A stretch of DNA of 64,000 nt, taken from Oxyruncus cristatus. Lineage: Eukaryota > Chordata > Aves > Passeriformes > Cotingidae. Below the pieces are notes generated by a model. It saw only the letters and a list, made by a program, of their open reading frames with translations. It was not told the DNA's origin and did not search any database. Location of the stretch: positions 1,112,076 to 1,176,075 of the forward strand of contig VXAY01004336.1 of NCBI GenBank assembly GCA_013399855.1, written 5' to 3'. Made by a program: the position numbers and the translations under genes. Of this stretch, positions 1 to 12,000 are shown one piece after another. The stretch's first letter is position 1. Every line of letters begins with the position of its first letter.

Positions 1-1754
1 TTAAATAATGGTCAGGGAAACTAAAACAAATGTAATCAACCCGCAGCTATCCACACTCGTCCCACACTGGGCTCCTCCTGAGAAATCTCTTCTTCCTAAA
101 GCTGAGAGTAAAGGTGGGTTTCATTTGACCATTTGACAAATTCATCTTGCCAGAAATATGTATTTCAGGGCAATTCAACCTCTCCTCAGCAACACATTAA
201 AATAGGTCAGATGAACTGCTGCTTAAGACTGCCTATTTCTCTCTCTTTTTGACAGAGAGCCTAAAATGAAAACCTCAGCAGTGAACATCCACCTGCCAAA
301 GGCCATTACAGCTGGGTGAGAAGCATCTCACTAAGTGACTTCCAAAAAGCTTTCAGCTAAATCTGGGTTCTTCTAAAATGCTTTGTGCCTTTCCAGGGCT
401 GCCTGCCATTGCATCCATCCTGCCTTCAATCTGCTTGCCACTTACAGGATGACCTTCGGGCAAGCGGAGGCCAGCAGCAGGAGGTAACTCCACTTCCCCA
501 GCTTTCCTCTGCATGACCATCTGGCTCTTGGACTTCTGGGTTTTACACCCAGACCTTGTATACGTCTTCAAGGTCTACTCAGCAGGTCTCCCTTCCCCAG
601 ACCTAATCGTTTAATTAACAATTCCCTTCCTTCTCCTGCGACCAGCACCATGGAGTGACTTCCTGGGCACTTGGCATTCCTGGGCAGAGCTAAAGGAGAA
701 TGAATTCAGTAAGAAGTTAAAAGAGATGATGAGTCTGGTTTGTGCTATATCTACTTCTAATGATGAAATACATCCTATGTTCATTTTAAACTTCAATTGC
801 TGATGCTACTATGTTTCCCCAAATTAAAAGTCAGTTATCTTGGAGGGGGCTGTTTGGCCTACTGTCAGACTCATAGATCTGGACCTTGGTTTGAATGTAA
901 TAATTCTACCAGGGGCTCTTACACCAGCATTTTCTCTGGGAGAACTGGAAGTGAAATGTCTGTCCTAAGTCAAGCATGTATCAATATGCAACTAAAAACT
1001 ACTCTCTCAAAATGAGCGTTTACACTTTTCAAATCATTAACATCCCCTTGGATACCAATTGCAGTAAACATTTAAAATGACAGTTTTTCTCAGAATTTTC
1101 ATTACTATAAGGTTTAGCTCAAAGTGAAACTGCCTATGATTTCAGGCTGATTAGTGAAATCCACCTTATGCCAATCTATTCAAGGATGTACTCATTGAAT
1201 ACAACTGAGGAAAAAAAAGGTTGAAGTCTCCAGAATTAGGCTTCTTAAAATCTTTCAGGTACTGTGAGTTAAATTTTGTTAATTGCTGAAGAACAGACCT
1301 GTTTCCTGCTGTATTTGTGAAACTCTACCATAGCTTTTCATCTTGCAAATGTGTAACTGAAATTTCAATTAGATCTATTATGTACAGTCTAATCTCTATG
1401 CAACACAAACAGAAATTTTCCATGATGTCCATGGCAAAAGAAGTATTAAGAAATCAGCAGAAGAACTACTCACTACATTTCTGAAGCACATTTTATTATT
1501 AAAAGTATGTTAATCATAGTCTGTTAAATCTGGTAACAGCTAACCTCCCATTTAATTGTTCCCTCAAGAGTCATTGTTCTCTCATATGGTCACTTAATAA
1601 AAATAATGTACCAATGAAGTAATTAATATGTGTAACATAATGTTTATTTATAAGATGTTATCTCTGTAGTAAACCATTCTGACATATTCCCTGCTCTGAA
1701 GGTCTCATGAATTAGTAATTAAATAGGACATATTTTTAGAGTACTTCATTTGGA
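1..1754. other. No recognisable gene or repeat
   Basis: This is AT-rich sequence with only short open frames (about 72 codons at most) on either strand. None has a recognisable domain or convincing splice signals. I see no transposon signature before the CR1 tail that starts near 1755. Confidence 0.6.
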
Positions 1755-1865
1755 CAACACTTTCAGGCACATGATGCGATTCTTAGTGTGTCCTGCACGG
1801 GGCCAGAAGGTGGACTTGATGATCCTGATGGGTCCCTTCAAACTCAGTATATTCTATGATTCTGT
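1755..1865 (+). mobile_element. CR1 LINE 3' end fragment
   Basis: Only the 3'-terminal segment of a CR1 (or a CR1-tailed SINE) is present. It reads as a GGCCAGAAGGTGGACTTGATGATCC block, followed by GGGTCCCTTCAAACTCA and then ATTCTATGATTCTGT. That order, with terminal ATTCTRTG octamers, is the hallmark of avian CR1 3' ends. The 5' limit is uncertain because similarity fades before about 1785. No coding part is left. A tRNA-headed SINE is less likely because I see no tRNA-like A or B box upstream. Confidence 0.8.
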
Positions 1866-2817
1866 ACTGATAATTTTCCCACATCTCATGAACTTAGCTG
1901 TGATTAAACCCTATACTTAAACAGGCAGGAAAAACTAAGCCTAAGAAGCTGTCATTTCAAGGGCAGAAGTCTCTCTTTTCACTGACAAGTGGGATGTCAA
2001 GGCTGTTCCCCGCCACGGCCAACAAAGCTGTACACATGTGCATGAGGAGCAGAGACCACAGTCCAAGAAGGGTGGTAACTCTCCATGCTCTTCAGTAGCT
2101 CCAGATGCTCTAGGAGATATTTTGTGTCTTCCAGATGCCCATCTATACCCTGGGGATATGCAGTCCTTGCTTATTCTTGAATCCTATTCAACCCCTGAAC
2201 ATCATGACACTTTGGCTGGAGTCTACACTGTCCTCCTGTGATGGCCTTGGGTGAAACTCATATGGCTCATGAGAGCTTTGTTGGTACTCTGATATTCTTC
2301 TAGTCCTGATCTATTCCTTCGTACAACACTGAGGTGACTTGTAAATACTCAGAAACCATTTATGCGCTCCAAATTTTTAGCCTTCTGCAACCAATTGAGC
2401 GAGATCATGAAGTTTAATATGTTAATTTTGGGGAACACACTTTTTTTCCCTAAACATTTTCTTTATAAAGCTGACATGTATCAGACTCATTTATATTACC
2501 CTTCAGCTCTACATTTTTTGTACATTTACTGTACTATATGTTAATTCAATATCAACATACTACCTTGGTGTTTTGCCTTAGAAGATGGCTGACACAATAG
2601 CACTGAACCTCCCTAATATCTGAGTTGCAAATACCACCAGAATTTATGAGGTCTCTTCGGTATAAAGATCTCCTCTCTCTTCCTCCACTGGATGGTATTT
2701 GCATCTTTGTGCTTTGATTAACCTCCTAATCCTTGGTGTGAGGTTGAAAAAATGTAGGATTGCTCCAGAGTTTTGTACATGACAGGTAACACTTTCAGAA
2801 CTGAGCTTACATGGGTA
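1866..2817. other. No recognisable gene or repeat
   Basis: The sequence is unique-looking with short open frames only (67 codons or fewer). I see nothing that identifies a gene, RNA or transposon. Confidence 0.55.
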
Positions 2818-2875
2818 AGCCTTGCATTGCTCTACAACCACCATACAGCCTTGCATTGCTCTACAGCCATTCACA
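2818..2875 (+). repeat. 29-bp direct repeat, two copies
   Basis: AGCCTTGCATTGCTCTACA occurs at 2818 and again at 2847, giving two adjacent copies with a 29-bp period. The second halves of the units have diverged. It looks like a small local tandem duplication with no apparent function. Confidence 0.75.
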
Positions 2876-5800
2876 CATTTTTCTTTCTCTATTCACCATG
2901 CCTCCATTCTGGCCCATTGGTTTATTTATCCAATGAAAAGCATGCTATATTTCAAAACTGAAGAGTTCTGTGTGAACAACTCTTGTTTTGATCAAACTTT
3001 TCCTGTCTTCAAAAATACAAAGATATTAACTTGGTTAAGGTATTGGTGGGAGAGGATTTCACATCTCTCACATTTTGAAGATTTGTGTGATTGTTACTTT
3101 TTATTAGAATGCAAGTGTTATAAAAATATTTATTAAAGAAGCTATTTTGGCTTCTACCTCATTGCTCTGATGGTGCCTTCCACGGTGTGAAGTTGTATTA
3201 TATCCACTGAAAGACACAAATGGAGCATAAACTAATATAGCAATGACCAAACAGCCAGGATGTGGTTGCCTGAGAGATCCCATCACATATGCCCTCTTTG
3301 ATTCACTGAAACAGTTATAGTCAGGCGAGATGCTGATGTTTGACCTCCATTTCAATAGGACACAGTGAACTCCTGACAGATGTTGACCTTACAGGCTTGC
3401 AAGTCTGCAGTGCTTCCCTGCCATTTGCCCAGAATAGCTTTGATTAGCTCATTTTCAGATTGTGCTTCAGTGCCCATTTGTTTTGCCTGGTTCTTGACAA
3501 AACACAGTACGATCAATCTAGGAAACAAACAAACAAAAAAAATCTGTTCAGTTGTCAGTTAAGTAATTGGCAAACAGCTGGATTTTGCACACTTTTTTAC
3601 ATAGTGTATCAGATTAAGAAAAACACATCACTTCATGATGTTGTTTTGTATAAATTCTGCATTTTTAATAATCTTTGAAACTGAGGCTCCCTCTTTTATA
3701 CCATGATTGCAATAATCTGGATTTATTTTCTTCCTAGTAATGAAAGAAAATGGTGTGTGAATTCTATTCCCAGACCAGCCAGATTAACAACTGTAAAACC
3801 CTTCAACCCTCTAGTTGGCAAATGATTTATTGACATGACATTCAAATGTGTTTTGCTTCAGCATTAATGACAGGAGTTCCAGAACTTGTCACTGAGGTGA
3901 TAAATGGATCCTTATACGTAGAGCCTTGAAAAACTGGGAACGGTGCCATTTTCCTCTTCAATTTATTAAAAATCACATCTCTTTACATTTACAGGAAGTA
4001 GCAACTTTTTTTTCCTTTCTGTGGCTATAATATATCACCATTTTGTTTATGAACAGTTAATTACTTTGTTCAACCTAGTGTTATTGAGAGGGTATAGGTT
4101 AGTACACAGGAAAAGCACACTGAAAACAGCTGTTGCAGAACGTTTTTGGGTTTTTGGTTTTTTTTTTGACCTTGGAGAAGATAACTGGAATGAATAAAGC
4201 AGCCTAATCAAATGCAATAGTAGTAAAACCGCTACGGTCATGAAACACACTGACGGCACATTTCCTCATATGTCTGGTTTGAGTATATCTGTGCAAGCTT
4301 ATAAAAATGAGGAAAAGAGATTCCCAAGGACAAGTTGTTCCTATACTGAGAAAAAAAAAATTAACCTGCAGTCTATAGCAGTTACTAAAATATTTATACA
4401 GATGAAAAATAAGAGATTTAATCATGTTGTTACAAAAGTTGGAGCTCTCTGATTTTTGTAAAAGAAAGACGTGAGAAACAGTAAGTTTCACTCTTACTCA
4501 AAAAGCAAAAAATAATTGCATTTATTTTTTATCAAAAGCTTTTATTCTGAAGACTCGAGTATTTGTGAAAAAGGAGCTATTTTAGTGAATTTGTTTATGG
4601 GATTTGGTTTTGCAAAAATGTTGTGAATTCAACAAAATTAATTCTATTTTCAAACCAAAAAATTCAGACTGTTCATTCTGTGATGGATGTTATTTAGACA
4701 TATTGATTTAACTTGTAGGAAAGAAAAAAAGAATTGTACAATGTTTAAACAAAAGTGAAACACTTTTGTGGTGAAAGCTTTCAATAATTCCATTCTTTCT
4801 TGTTATTAATAGTGACCAAATTGAGAAAACCTTCCTTGTTTTTTGTTTGACCTCGTTTGGGTGACAAAATTGATTTTTAAAAACTCTGTGGTTTCCAAGG
4901 ACACAAAGACCATTCTCATTTTTGTGTCTTAATTAAATTTTGTAATAAACTCAACTTGTTAATACAGGTATTTTAAAAATATTTTGCATTCAGATGTCCC
5001 TGGTAGGTTCATACTCTTTGCTAGTATGGCCAGACAGTATTACACTAACAGGGTATTTCACAACTCAGTCACTGCACAGCTATCCAGGTATGATGAAAGG
5101 ATCCAGGTGTCAGACTGCAAGGGCAGGAGAAGGCAGGAGTGAGAATCAGTGTTGACTGCCCCAAATTCACTTCCTTACAGCAGGAGCCACACCAGCCTCC
5201 TCAGCTCATTGCTTTAAGGTGCCTAAACTGAGCTGCTGTCATTCAGATGCAAATTAAGGCTGCTCTGCCAAAGAAAGCAGGAGTAAGCTCAGTGTAGTGC
5301 ATAACTTGTTCTGATCAAAAGCTCAGTACAAAGCAGTACCCAGACTAGCAAACACGTCTGCATATCTAGCACAGACCATCCATTACAAACCCAACTGTCC
5401 AGTCACTGTAATTAACACAGTGCCAGTACTTTTTAAATGCAACTGTACTTTATCACTGCTCTAATGTGAAAAATTGGATTGAAACTCCTGGGAGAACCAA
5501 CTTCCCTTCCGCCAGTGAATCTGCAGCTCTTGTGCATACCAATCCTCCAATATTCATGCATCTGGAAAAAGGATAAGATGAAAGCAGAGAGAGCCCTTGT
5601 ATGTAAAAAGCATAAAAGTAGCAGGGAATTAACTGAATTTTGATGTACTCTGAAAATGTTTAATGGATGATATCTCTCAAAACACTTTTTTCTTAAACTT
5701 GTTTCCCCATCCTTCGTAACAGTAGCATAGCAATAGCTCTATTAATGGCTGCACTATAAAGATATATCTTCAACCTGGACAAACTCGATCAAATTCATAG

Positions 5801-7634
5801 TTGTTATATTTCTAAATGCCTGTTTGTTCTGGAAAATGAAGGCGCTTCCCCAGGCAATTAGATTTTCATGTAAAACTATCTGCCGTAATTCCCAGGAGCT
5901 TTATTCCATGTGAAAGGTTAAAGGTAGGTTTTCCAAGTCTTTTAGGAAGCACTCCTACCGTTCAATAGAGCAGGATGCAAATTAAGGTCACCATTAAGTA
6001 AGTGGAAAATATGAGCTGTTTTATACTTGAACAGAAACCACAAGCCTTACAAAACACCAGTTAAGTTTCAGTGCTGTGAGAAAAATGATGCATTTTTTAT
6101 TGTTATGAAATGCCTGATAAAGACTGAAATGCAGTCATAACAGAGATTTAAATAAAGTTTCTATTACACTGCTTCCTGGCATTTTATCAAATCAGATGGA
6201 TGTAGACAACGTATAATATCAACATCAATCCCACATTCACACTCTCCAAAGCATCTGAAGACATCTGAAGGAGTGCATGGGGTTTTTTTTGCTAATTTGT
6301 CAATACCTATGGTGTAAACTGGAGACATAATGATGCTCATTTTGATAACAGGTAGCATTTTATCTTGCTTTTAGCCTGTGTTGCTCATTGTTGGCACCTT
6401 TAAGTCTGGCTTGCTTTGAGGTGTCAGAGAAGTGCTGGTGATTCGGTGTGGTCCCCAGCAAAGCTGGCTGTTGTCTTCTGTAGCCTCCTGTGACTTGTTT
6501 TCAAGAAGAAGAGCAGGTGGAGAAGCAGTGATAAAGAGAATGGTTAAGATCAGGATATGATACATCAGCTTGTTTAGGTATATAATGTTTATTATATATA
6601 CTCACACATGACTTGGAAGGAGGAGTGATCACCATGTAAAAGATGAGTCAAGGCGACTTAGAAGAACAGAGGGCTGAGGAAGAATTCAGACCTCAGTTAT
6701 CCAGATGCATGATGGTGAGTGAATTTCATGCCTGTTGAAGAGAAAAGTATGAACTACCCAGACACTGGAGAATTCTCAATTAACCTTATCAGCCCAGCAG
6801 AGAAGCTGGGTTCTCACATAGCGCCATTAGGGCTCTGCTGAATGCAGTCAATAAAAGACAGGATATGCTGCAGAGATAAGAATGGGATGATAAACTCTTC
6901 AGAAGGTATAATGTAGTAACCAAGGGTGCAGCCCCATCTGAAATACAACGAACAGCACGGGAGAGAGGAAAAGAGCAAGTTCAGGAAAGAGTGGTGAAAA
7001 AACTGATCTGCAAAGTGGAACTCACTACAACAGAAAGACAATGAAATCAGGAATTTTAAAAGGATTTAAAGTGATTATAAAAAATTACAATAGTTTTGGG
7101 AAACAGTGAGAAAATCTCGTGCATAGGCTAATCTTTATTGGATCAGAAGGTTCAATGATAAGGGACAACTAAGCCACTTGGATTTACTGAGAAGTTCTTA
7201 AATCCTACATTGAAACACCTGTTGCGTAGGAGTAATTGAAATTACTGGACTGCTTTTCTAGTGTAACGATTCCTGCACTCATACATAGATCAAAAATTAA
7301 AGAGGAGAGAATGGGAAAGAGTCACTAATAAAGCTGTCCATAACTTTAGCCCCTAAAACACCTAAAAATAATTTTTCAGAGCTCCCTTGAATTTCTATGG
7401 AAAGTTACTGTGCACATGCTTTCTTTGTGCTTGTTCAGCCATAATAAAAAAAGAATCTTTCCATCAAAAGATCAGGGTAAGAGCAACCTCTGAACACTAA
7501 CCTCAGAAAAATAGTCTTGTGCTGCTACAAAATTAAACACTTCTGTGTCTCTGCTCTGAATAAGTTGTTAACCCTCAGCCTTTTCCCAGCACTAGCAGAA
7601 ATAATTATTGCTACTTATCATTGTTACTCATTGT
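2876..7634. other. No recognisable gene or repeat
   Basis: Open frames reach 104 codons at 2822-3136 and 95 at 4204-4491, but they have ordinary AT-rich composition and no domain I recognise. A 64-codon minus-strand frame at 6164-6358 is cysteine-rich near its end and is discussed in the findings. Short A, T and GT-rich runs occur, for example at 4140-4170. No transposon ends were recognised. Confidence 0.5.
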
Positions 7635-7669
7635 TTTCAAAACACATGGTTAGGCCATGTGTTTTGAAA
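7635..7669. repeat. Perfect 15-bp inverted repeat (hairpin)
   Basis: The left arm TTTCAAAACACATGG (7635-7649) is the exact reverse complement of CCATGTGTTTTGAAA (7655-7669), separated by the 5-base loop TTAGG. Beyond the arms pairing is only sporadic. The stem is shorter than a typical pre-microRNA stem, so I do not call it a microRNA. It could be a cruciform-prone palindrome or a remnant of a foldback element. Confidence 0.85.
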
Positions 7670-9018
7670 TCTTTGCCTTTGGAAGATTCTGCAAAAATTT
7701 CATACGCACAATTAAAACTAAAGAGATACAAGTACTCTGTAGTTAATAAACAACACAGATCCACTTGAAATAAGACTTTTAAGATGTGATTTGAACACTA
7801 TGATAGAGAGCACCTGATGTGTGAAAAGTACTAGATTCAAGAAAAAACATGATAAAAATAATGACAGCCCATTAGAGAGGGAAGCACCAATGTCTTTGTT
7901 CTATATCTGTACTTTAAATTATCTTTTTAATTCTACTCCCACTGTAATCAAAGCCAAACTTCATATATTTCCAATTGATTTGCCTTTTCGTGGTCTAGCG
8001 AGACTTCTGAAACCTTATTTTCAGTGCAAGTTCTGAAAAGTGCTCACACTCACGGTGTCTAAACTGGGCAGGGTCTGAACCCCTGTTCTTGGGTCTGAAG
8101 AATACCTGTGTTTGGCCAGGTGCCCTCTGACAGGAAATTGCTGAAGGTAAGCAGAACTGGTAGTTTCTTTGGTTTAAAGGGCCAGGGTGACCCAAGCTGT
8201 CTAATTTAAGAGCAGTTTTTGATCTGTAGCACTGGCTACTCCATTGCATCTCAAAATTAGGCCAAACAGAGGGAGAAATAAGCAACTGTCTCTCAGTGAT
8301 TTTTAAGAGCCAGTTTAGGTATCTGTCACCTCAGTGTGCTGCCTGTCCTGAATCCCACCTGAGACAGCCGGCAATTCTCAGTCACTGCAGGGAGAGCTGC
8401 AGTGTCCAACCCAGGGCACCAGATTCCACTTGAGGAGGCAGAAGACACTGGGCATTGCAACACCTCCTGGGAGCCACAACTGCATTCCATCCTCTAACTC
8501 GACTGGGAAGAGCCTGAGGGGAGTCTGGCACTTCCTTGGACTTTTGAGAACCCTTTTAATAAATAACAATAGAAGTAGAATAGAGAGTCAATGTAGCATC
8601 ACTTGCATGTTTTTACAAACCCAGTATATGAAGATCATGTAGTCCATAAATAGTCTGATAGAACAGAAGGAAATATAAAAACCATGTGGTTCAACATTCA
8701 GGACAACACATGTCAAAAAACTTCAGTGATTTCTGCATAAAGATCAAAACTTGTGTTTGAATGGAGGAGGACAGATCCAACCTGCTGTGGAGACTTAATG
8801 TCTTGTCTGCATACAGTGGCACACTGTTCCAGTGGCTAATTATCCACCCTTGCTACTGGGAATGTGCTATTTCTGGTTTGATTTTGTTTAGCTTCTGCTC
8901 CTATTTCATCTGCTTTTTTTTTTCTTTCTTTCTTGTTTTCTTCTCTCTTTGCAAAATTAAAGAGACAACCACAGCCAGTAATTTTTTCTTATGTTGGCAC
9001 TGTTAGACTGAAACTGAA
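7670..9018. other. No recognisable gene
   Basis: The interval 8040-8570 is somewhat richer in G and C than its surroundings and has overlapping short open frames (96 codons or fewer). I recognise no domain or repeat family there. A short CT-rich run lies at about 8915-8950. Confidence 0.5.
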
Positions 9019-9068
9019 TTATTGCTTAGCCAAACTAAGGCTATTATTGCTTAGCAAAATTCAGGCTG
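9019..9068 (+). repeat. 25-bp direct repeat, two copies
   Basis: TTATTGCTTAGCCAAACTAAGGCTA (first copy, 9019-9043) is followed immediately by a diverged second copy beginning TTATTGCTTAGCAAAATTC (9044-9068). It appears to be a local tandem duplication. Confidence 0.7.
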
Positions 9069-12000
9069 AACACCTCAGATTTCAGTGTCTAAGTCAGATT
9101 TTCCAGAGCACAAATAATTTTTGTTGCTCTTTCTGACTGTGCTTTTATTCGCTGTGACACTGGGATTGAGCTGTTACACTGCTGGACTTTATTTTCTTGT
9201 ACACCTCTCTCTCTGCTGTAGCTGCCTATTGACCCAAAGATCCCACTTGGCAGGATGAAGAGTTTCTCTTTAGTCTATGCTGAGTTTGGTGGAGTGGTGC
9301 CATTGCAGAAAGGGAGGGAAGGGATAGAAGTTTGCTCAAGCTAGTGAAGAAAAAAGAGTGGCTATTCCCTCTGGAAGAAGATTGGGGATAGAGTTCCATG
9401 TGCATGGGACAAGGTGACTTGTTGCCAGTGTGATTGGGTGCTTACTATTCCTGTACCACGGGATCTGCTGCCTGTGAAAGCCTGGGATATGAGATCAGGA
9501 CAGCACAGCAAGTTTTGGCTGAGCAAACCATAAGGATGCATCGCATGTGGTGCTGGACCTTTACAGTGTCTCTAGCCAGTGTGGGCCATCCTCAGGGATC
9601 ATAGTGCAACCAGAGAGCATTTTCTCCAGAAACACTTCCTAATAGCAATCCTATCAACTCTCACTTGCTTACACTTTTTCTCCATCTCTCATTTCCCTAG
9701 CTCCTTCCTGTCTAACCACATCCATGCAACACACAGTTTTCATCCTTCTGATTGCTGAAAATACTCTCTTGATGGACATGAGAGCTGTACTGTTTAAGTA
9801 AGTGCCTCTGGGTTACTACCTAAAACTGCTTTCTATCAGAATTGAGAGACCCTTTACAGTTATAGTTCTTTTGCCTTCTGTGCATTGTCTCAGCTATATT
9901 TTTAGATGAAAGTATTCAAAATTGTTCAACAGGTATTTTCTTCAGATATATTTCAAACTACTGCTTATCTAAAGGAGAATAAAGAAATGAGATGTGCTGT
10001 CACTTTTCCTCAGGTGTGAGGGTAGTGGTTTACTTAAGTAACCAGCTATTACTTCCATTACAGGATTGAATGAATCACATCTTATAAACAGAAGGAAATA
10101 AATCCAAGAGATTTCCAGATAGTCTCTGTGGTCATTAGAACTAAGTACCTGGTAGCATTAGTAATTTCACTGTGTGTTATCTGAATCTTTAGGCTTTGAA
10201 TCATCTCTCAGTTTGTCTCCATGTGCCTAAGCCAATTTTGAAAAAGGAAATTAGGCTCCTAACTTTGAAAGCTGAGTGACATCAGAGTGAATTAGGTTAA
10301 AAATTCTGGCTTGATTCCGTTCACTGTCTGTGCCATGATTGCAAGACAGTATAAGGTAGCCATGCCTCTGCAAGAATTTGTTGCTTCTTATTTTACATTG
10401 AAAAAGTTCTCCTAAACACACAATATATTCAGCCATGAAATTTGCTAAGGTATTTATACGCTGTTATGACTAACATAGGCATTCTTAACTAATAAGTCAC
10501 AATTTCTTATTAGGTCCCTACTCACTAAGTGGCATGTGACTGAGTTAAAAGGAAATCATGAGGCGAAGCTCTGGTGAGCGCTTTAGAAATACCGTAATGG
10601 CTGCACTGCAATTAATGAAGTGTTAGAGATAATCCATTGCCATCTGTCTTTATTTTGCTAAGCCACTCAAGTAGAGACCATATTTGAGGGGAGAAAAGAA
10701 AATCCAGAGCTAGAAGAATACTGCAAATGAGTATTCGCCAACATTTGTTCCAGTTCTGAGCAGCTGTTCAGTGTGATCGTGTTCATACCTCCTTTTATTC
10801 ACTATTCATGATCATTCTCACAAATGAGGTTATTCTTCATACAAATACCTAATTGCAAAGGAGCACGTTTCTATTCTTCTATTCACAGTTCTTTTGCCGT
10901 GCAGCCAGGGACCCAAATCAAACTGTCTGACTCCACTGGTCGACAGCCTGCTGCTAACAACGACCTGTGAGCAGTTCTGAGGTGAGACTTGCACAAAGGG
11001 CTTTGGTGCACAAGTCCCCAGGACTCCTTGTTTCTGCGCCTTAAGTGAAAGACAGAACAAATGCAGAAATGACTGAGACTGTCAGGAACAGCTCGCTAAA
11101 CCTTTCGGCCAGCTGTAGAGTTTCCTAAGCTCTAAGCTGGGCTGCAGCCCCAGGGGCTTGTAAAGGCTGGTTAGAAGGTAGGAAGCTCTTTGTCTTCTTT
11201 TTACCAGTGAAATACAATGAAGGCAAAGATCTTTTCAAATGGCCATACACTTATATGCATATTTATATGTACAAATGTGGTGGCAGTACTGCATGGGGGT
11301 ACAGATGGAGTTCCCTTGCAGCTGTGCATCTCAGGAATCTTAAGTGATTTTTTTTTTTTTTCTGGTTCTGCTTTCTCCCCCTTATCACTGGGACTCACCT
11401 CTCTGTCCTATTTACCCACCTTCTTTTCATCAAATACAGATACAGTTTAATCATTAGGATACTTGCACCACTCTAAAGACAACCAAGTCTCTTTTTAAAA
11501 AAAGATAAATTAGTATTTATCTGGAACACTGACCTACCAGTCAGTCCTGTTAATCCAAATAGAAAATGCATGTTAATATTTAGAATTCTGCAGCTCTCTC
11601 CAGGCAATGATTTTTATGATAATGAAGCCAAAAACTATGGTAAAATCAGAAAATGGTAACGAGCATCTTTAAAACAGTGTGAAAAACGCTGACCTTTAAG
11701 AGTGTTTATTCCACTCATTAAAATTGTTCAAATAAAACACTGACAGTTTTATCACCTAGTGGACTGTAATAAACCAAAATTCAATATTCTTGTTTCAGTA
11801 CAACTATTATTTTGGAGGATCTTGAAAGATGATGATCTTCATGTTCAGAAACATAAAATGCAGTAATTCAAGATACACCAAGCAGTTTGCCAAATAGATT
11901 TTGACAAAGGTGTTTCATCATTATTTTACTGAGAATGAAAAATTAACATCTCCATTTTATTTATTCTCTCAGGAGCGTAGCAACCTCTCACTATGCTTCA

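Noticed and set aside
7635..7669. microRNA precursor
   Set aside because: The perfect stem is only 15 bp with a 5-base loop, and outer pairing does not extend to pre-microRNA length.
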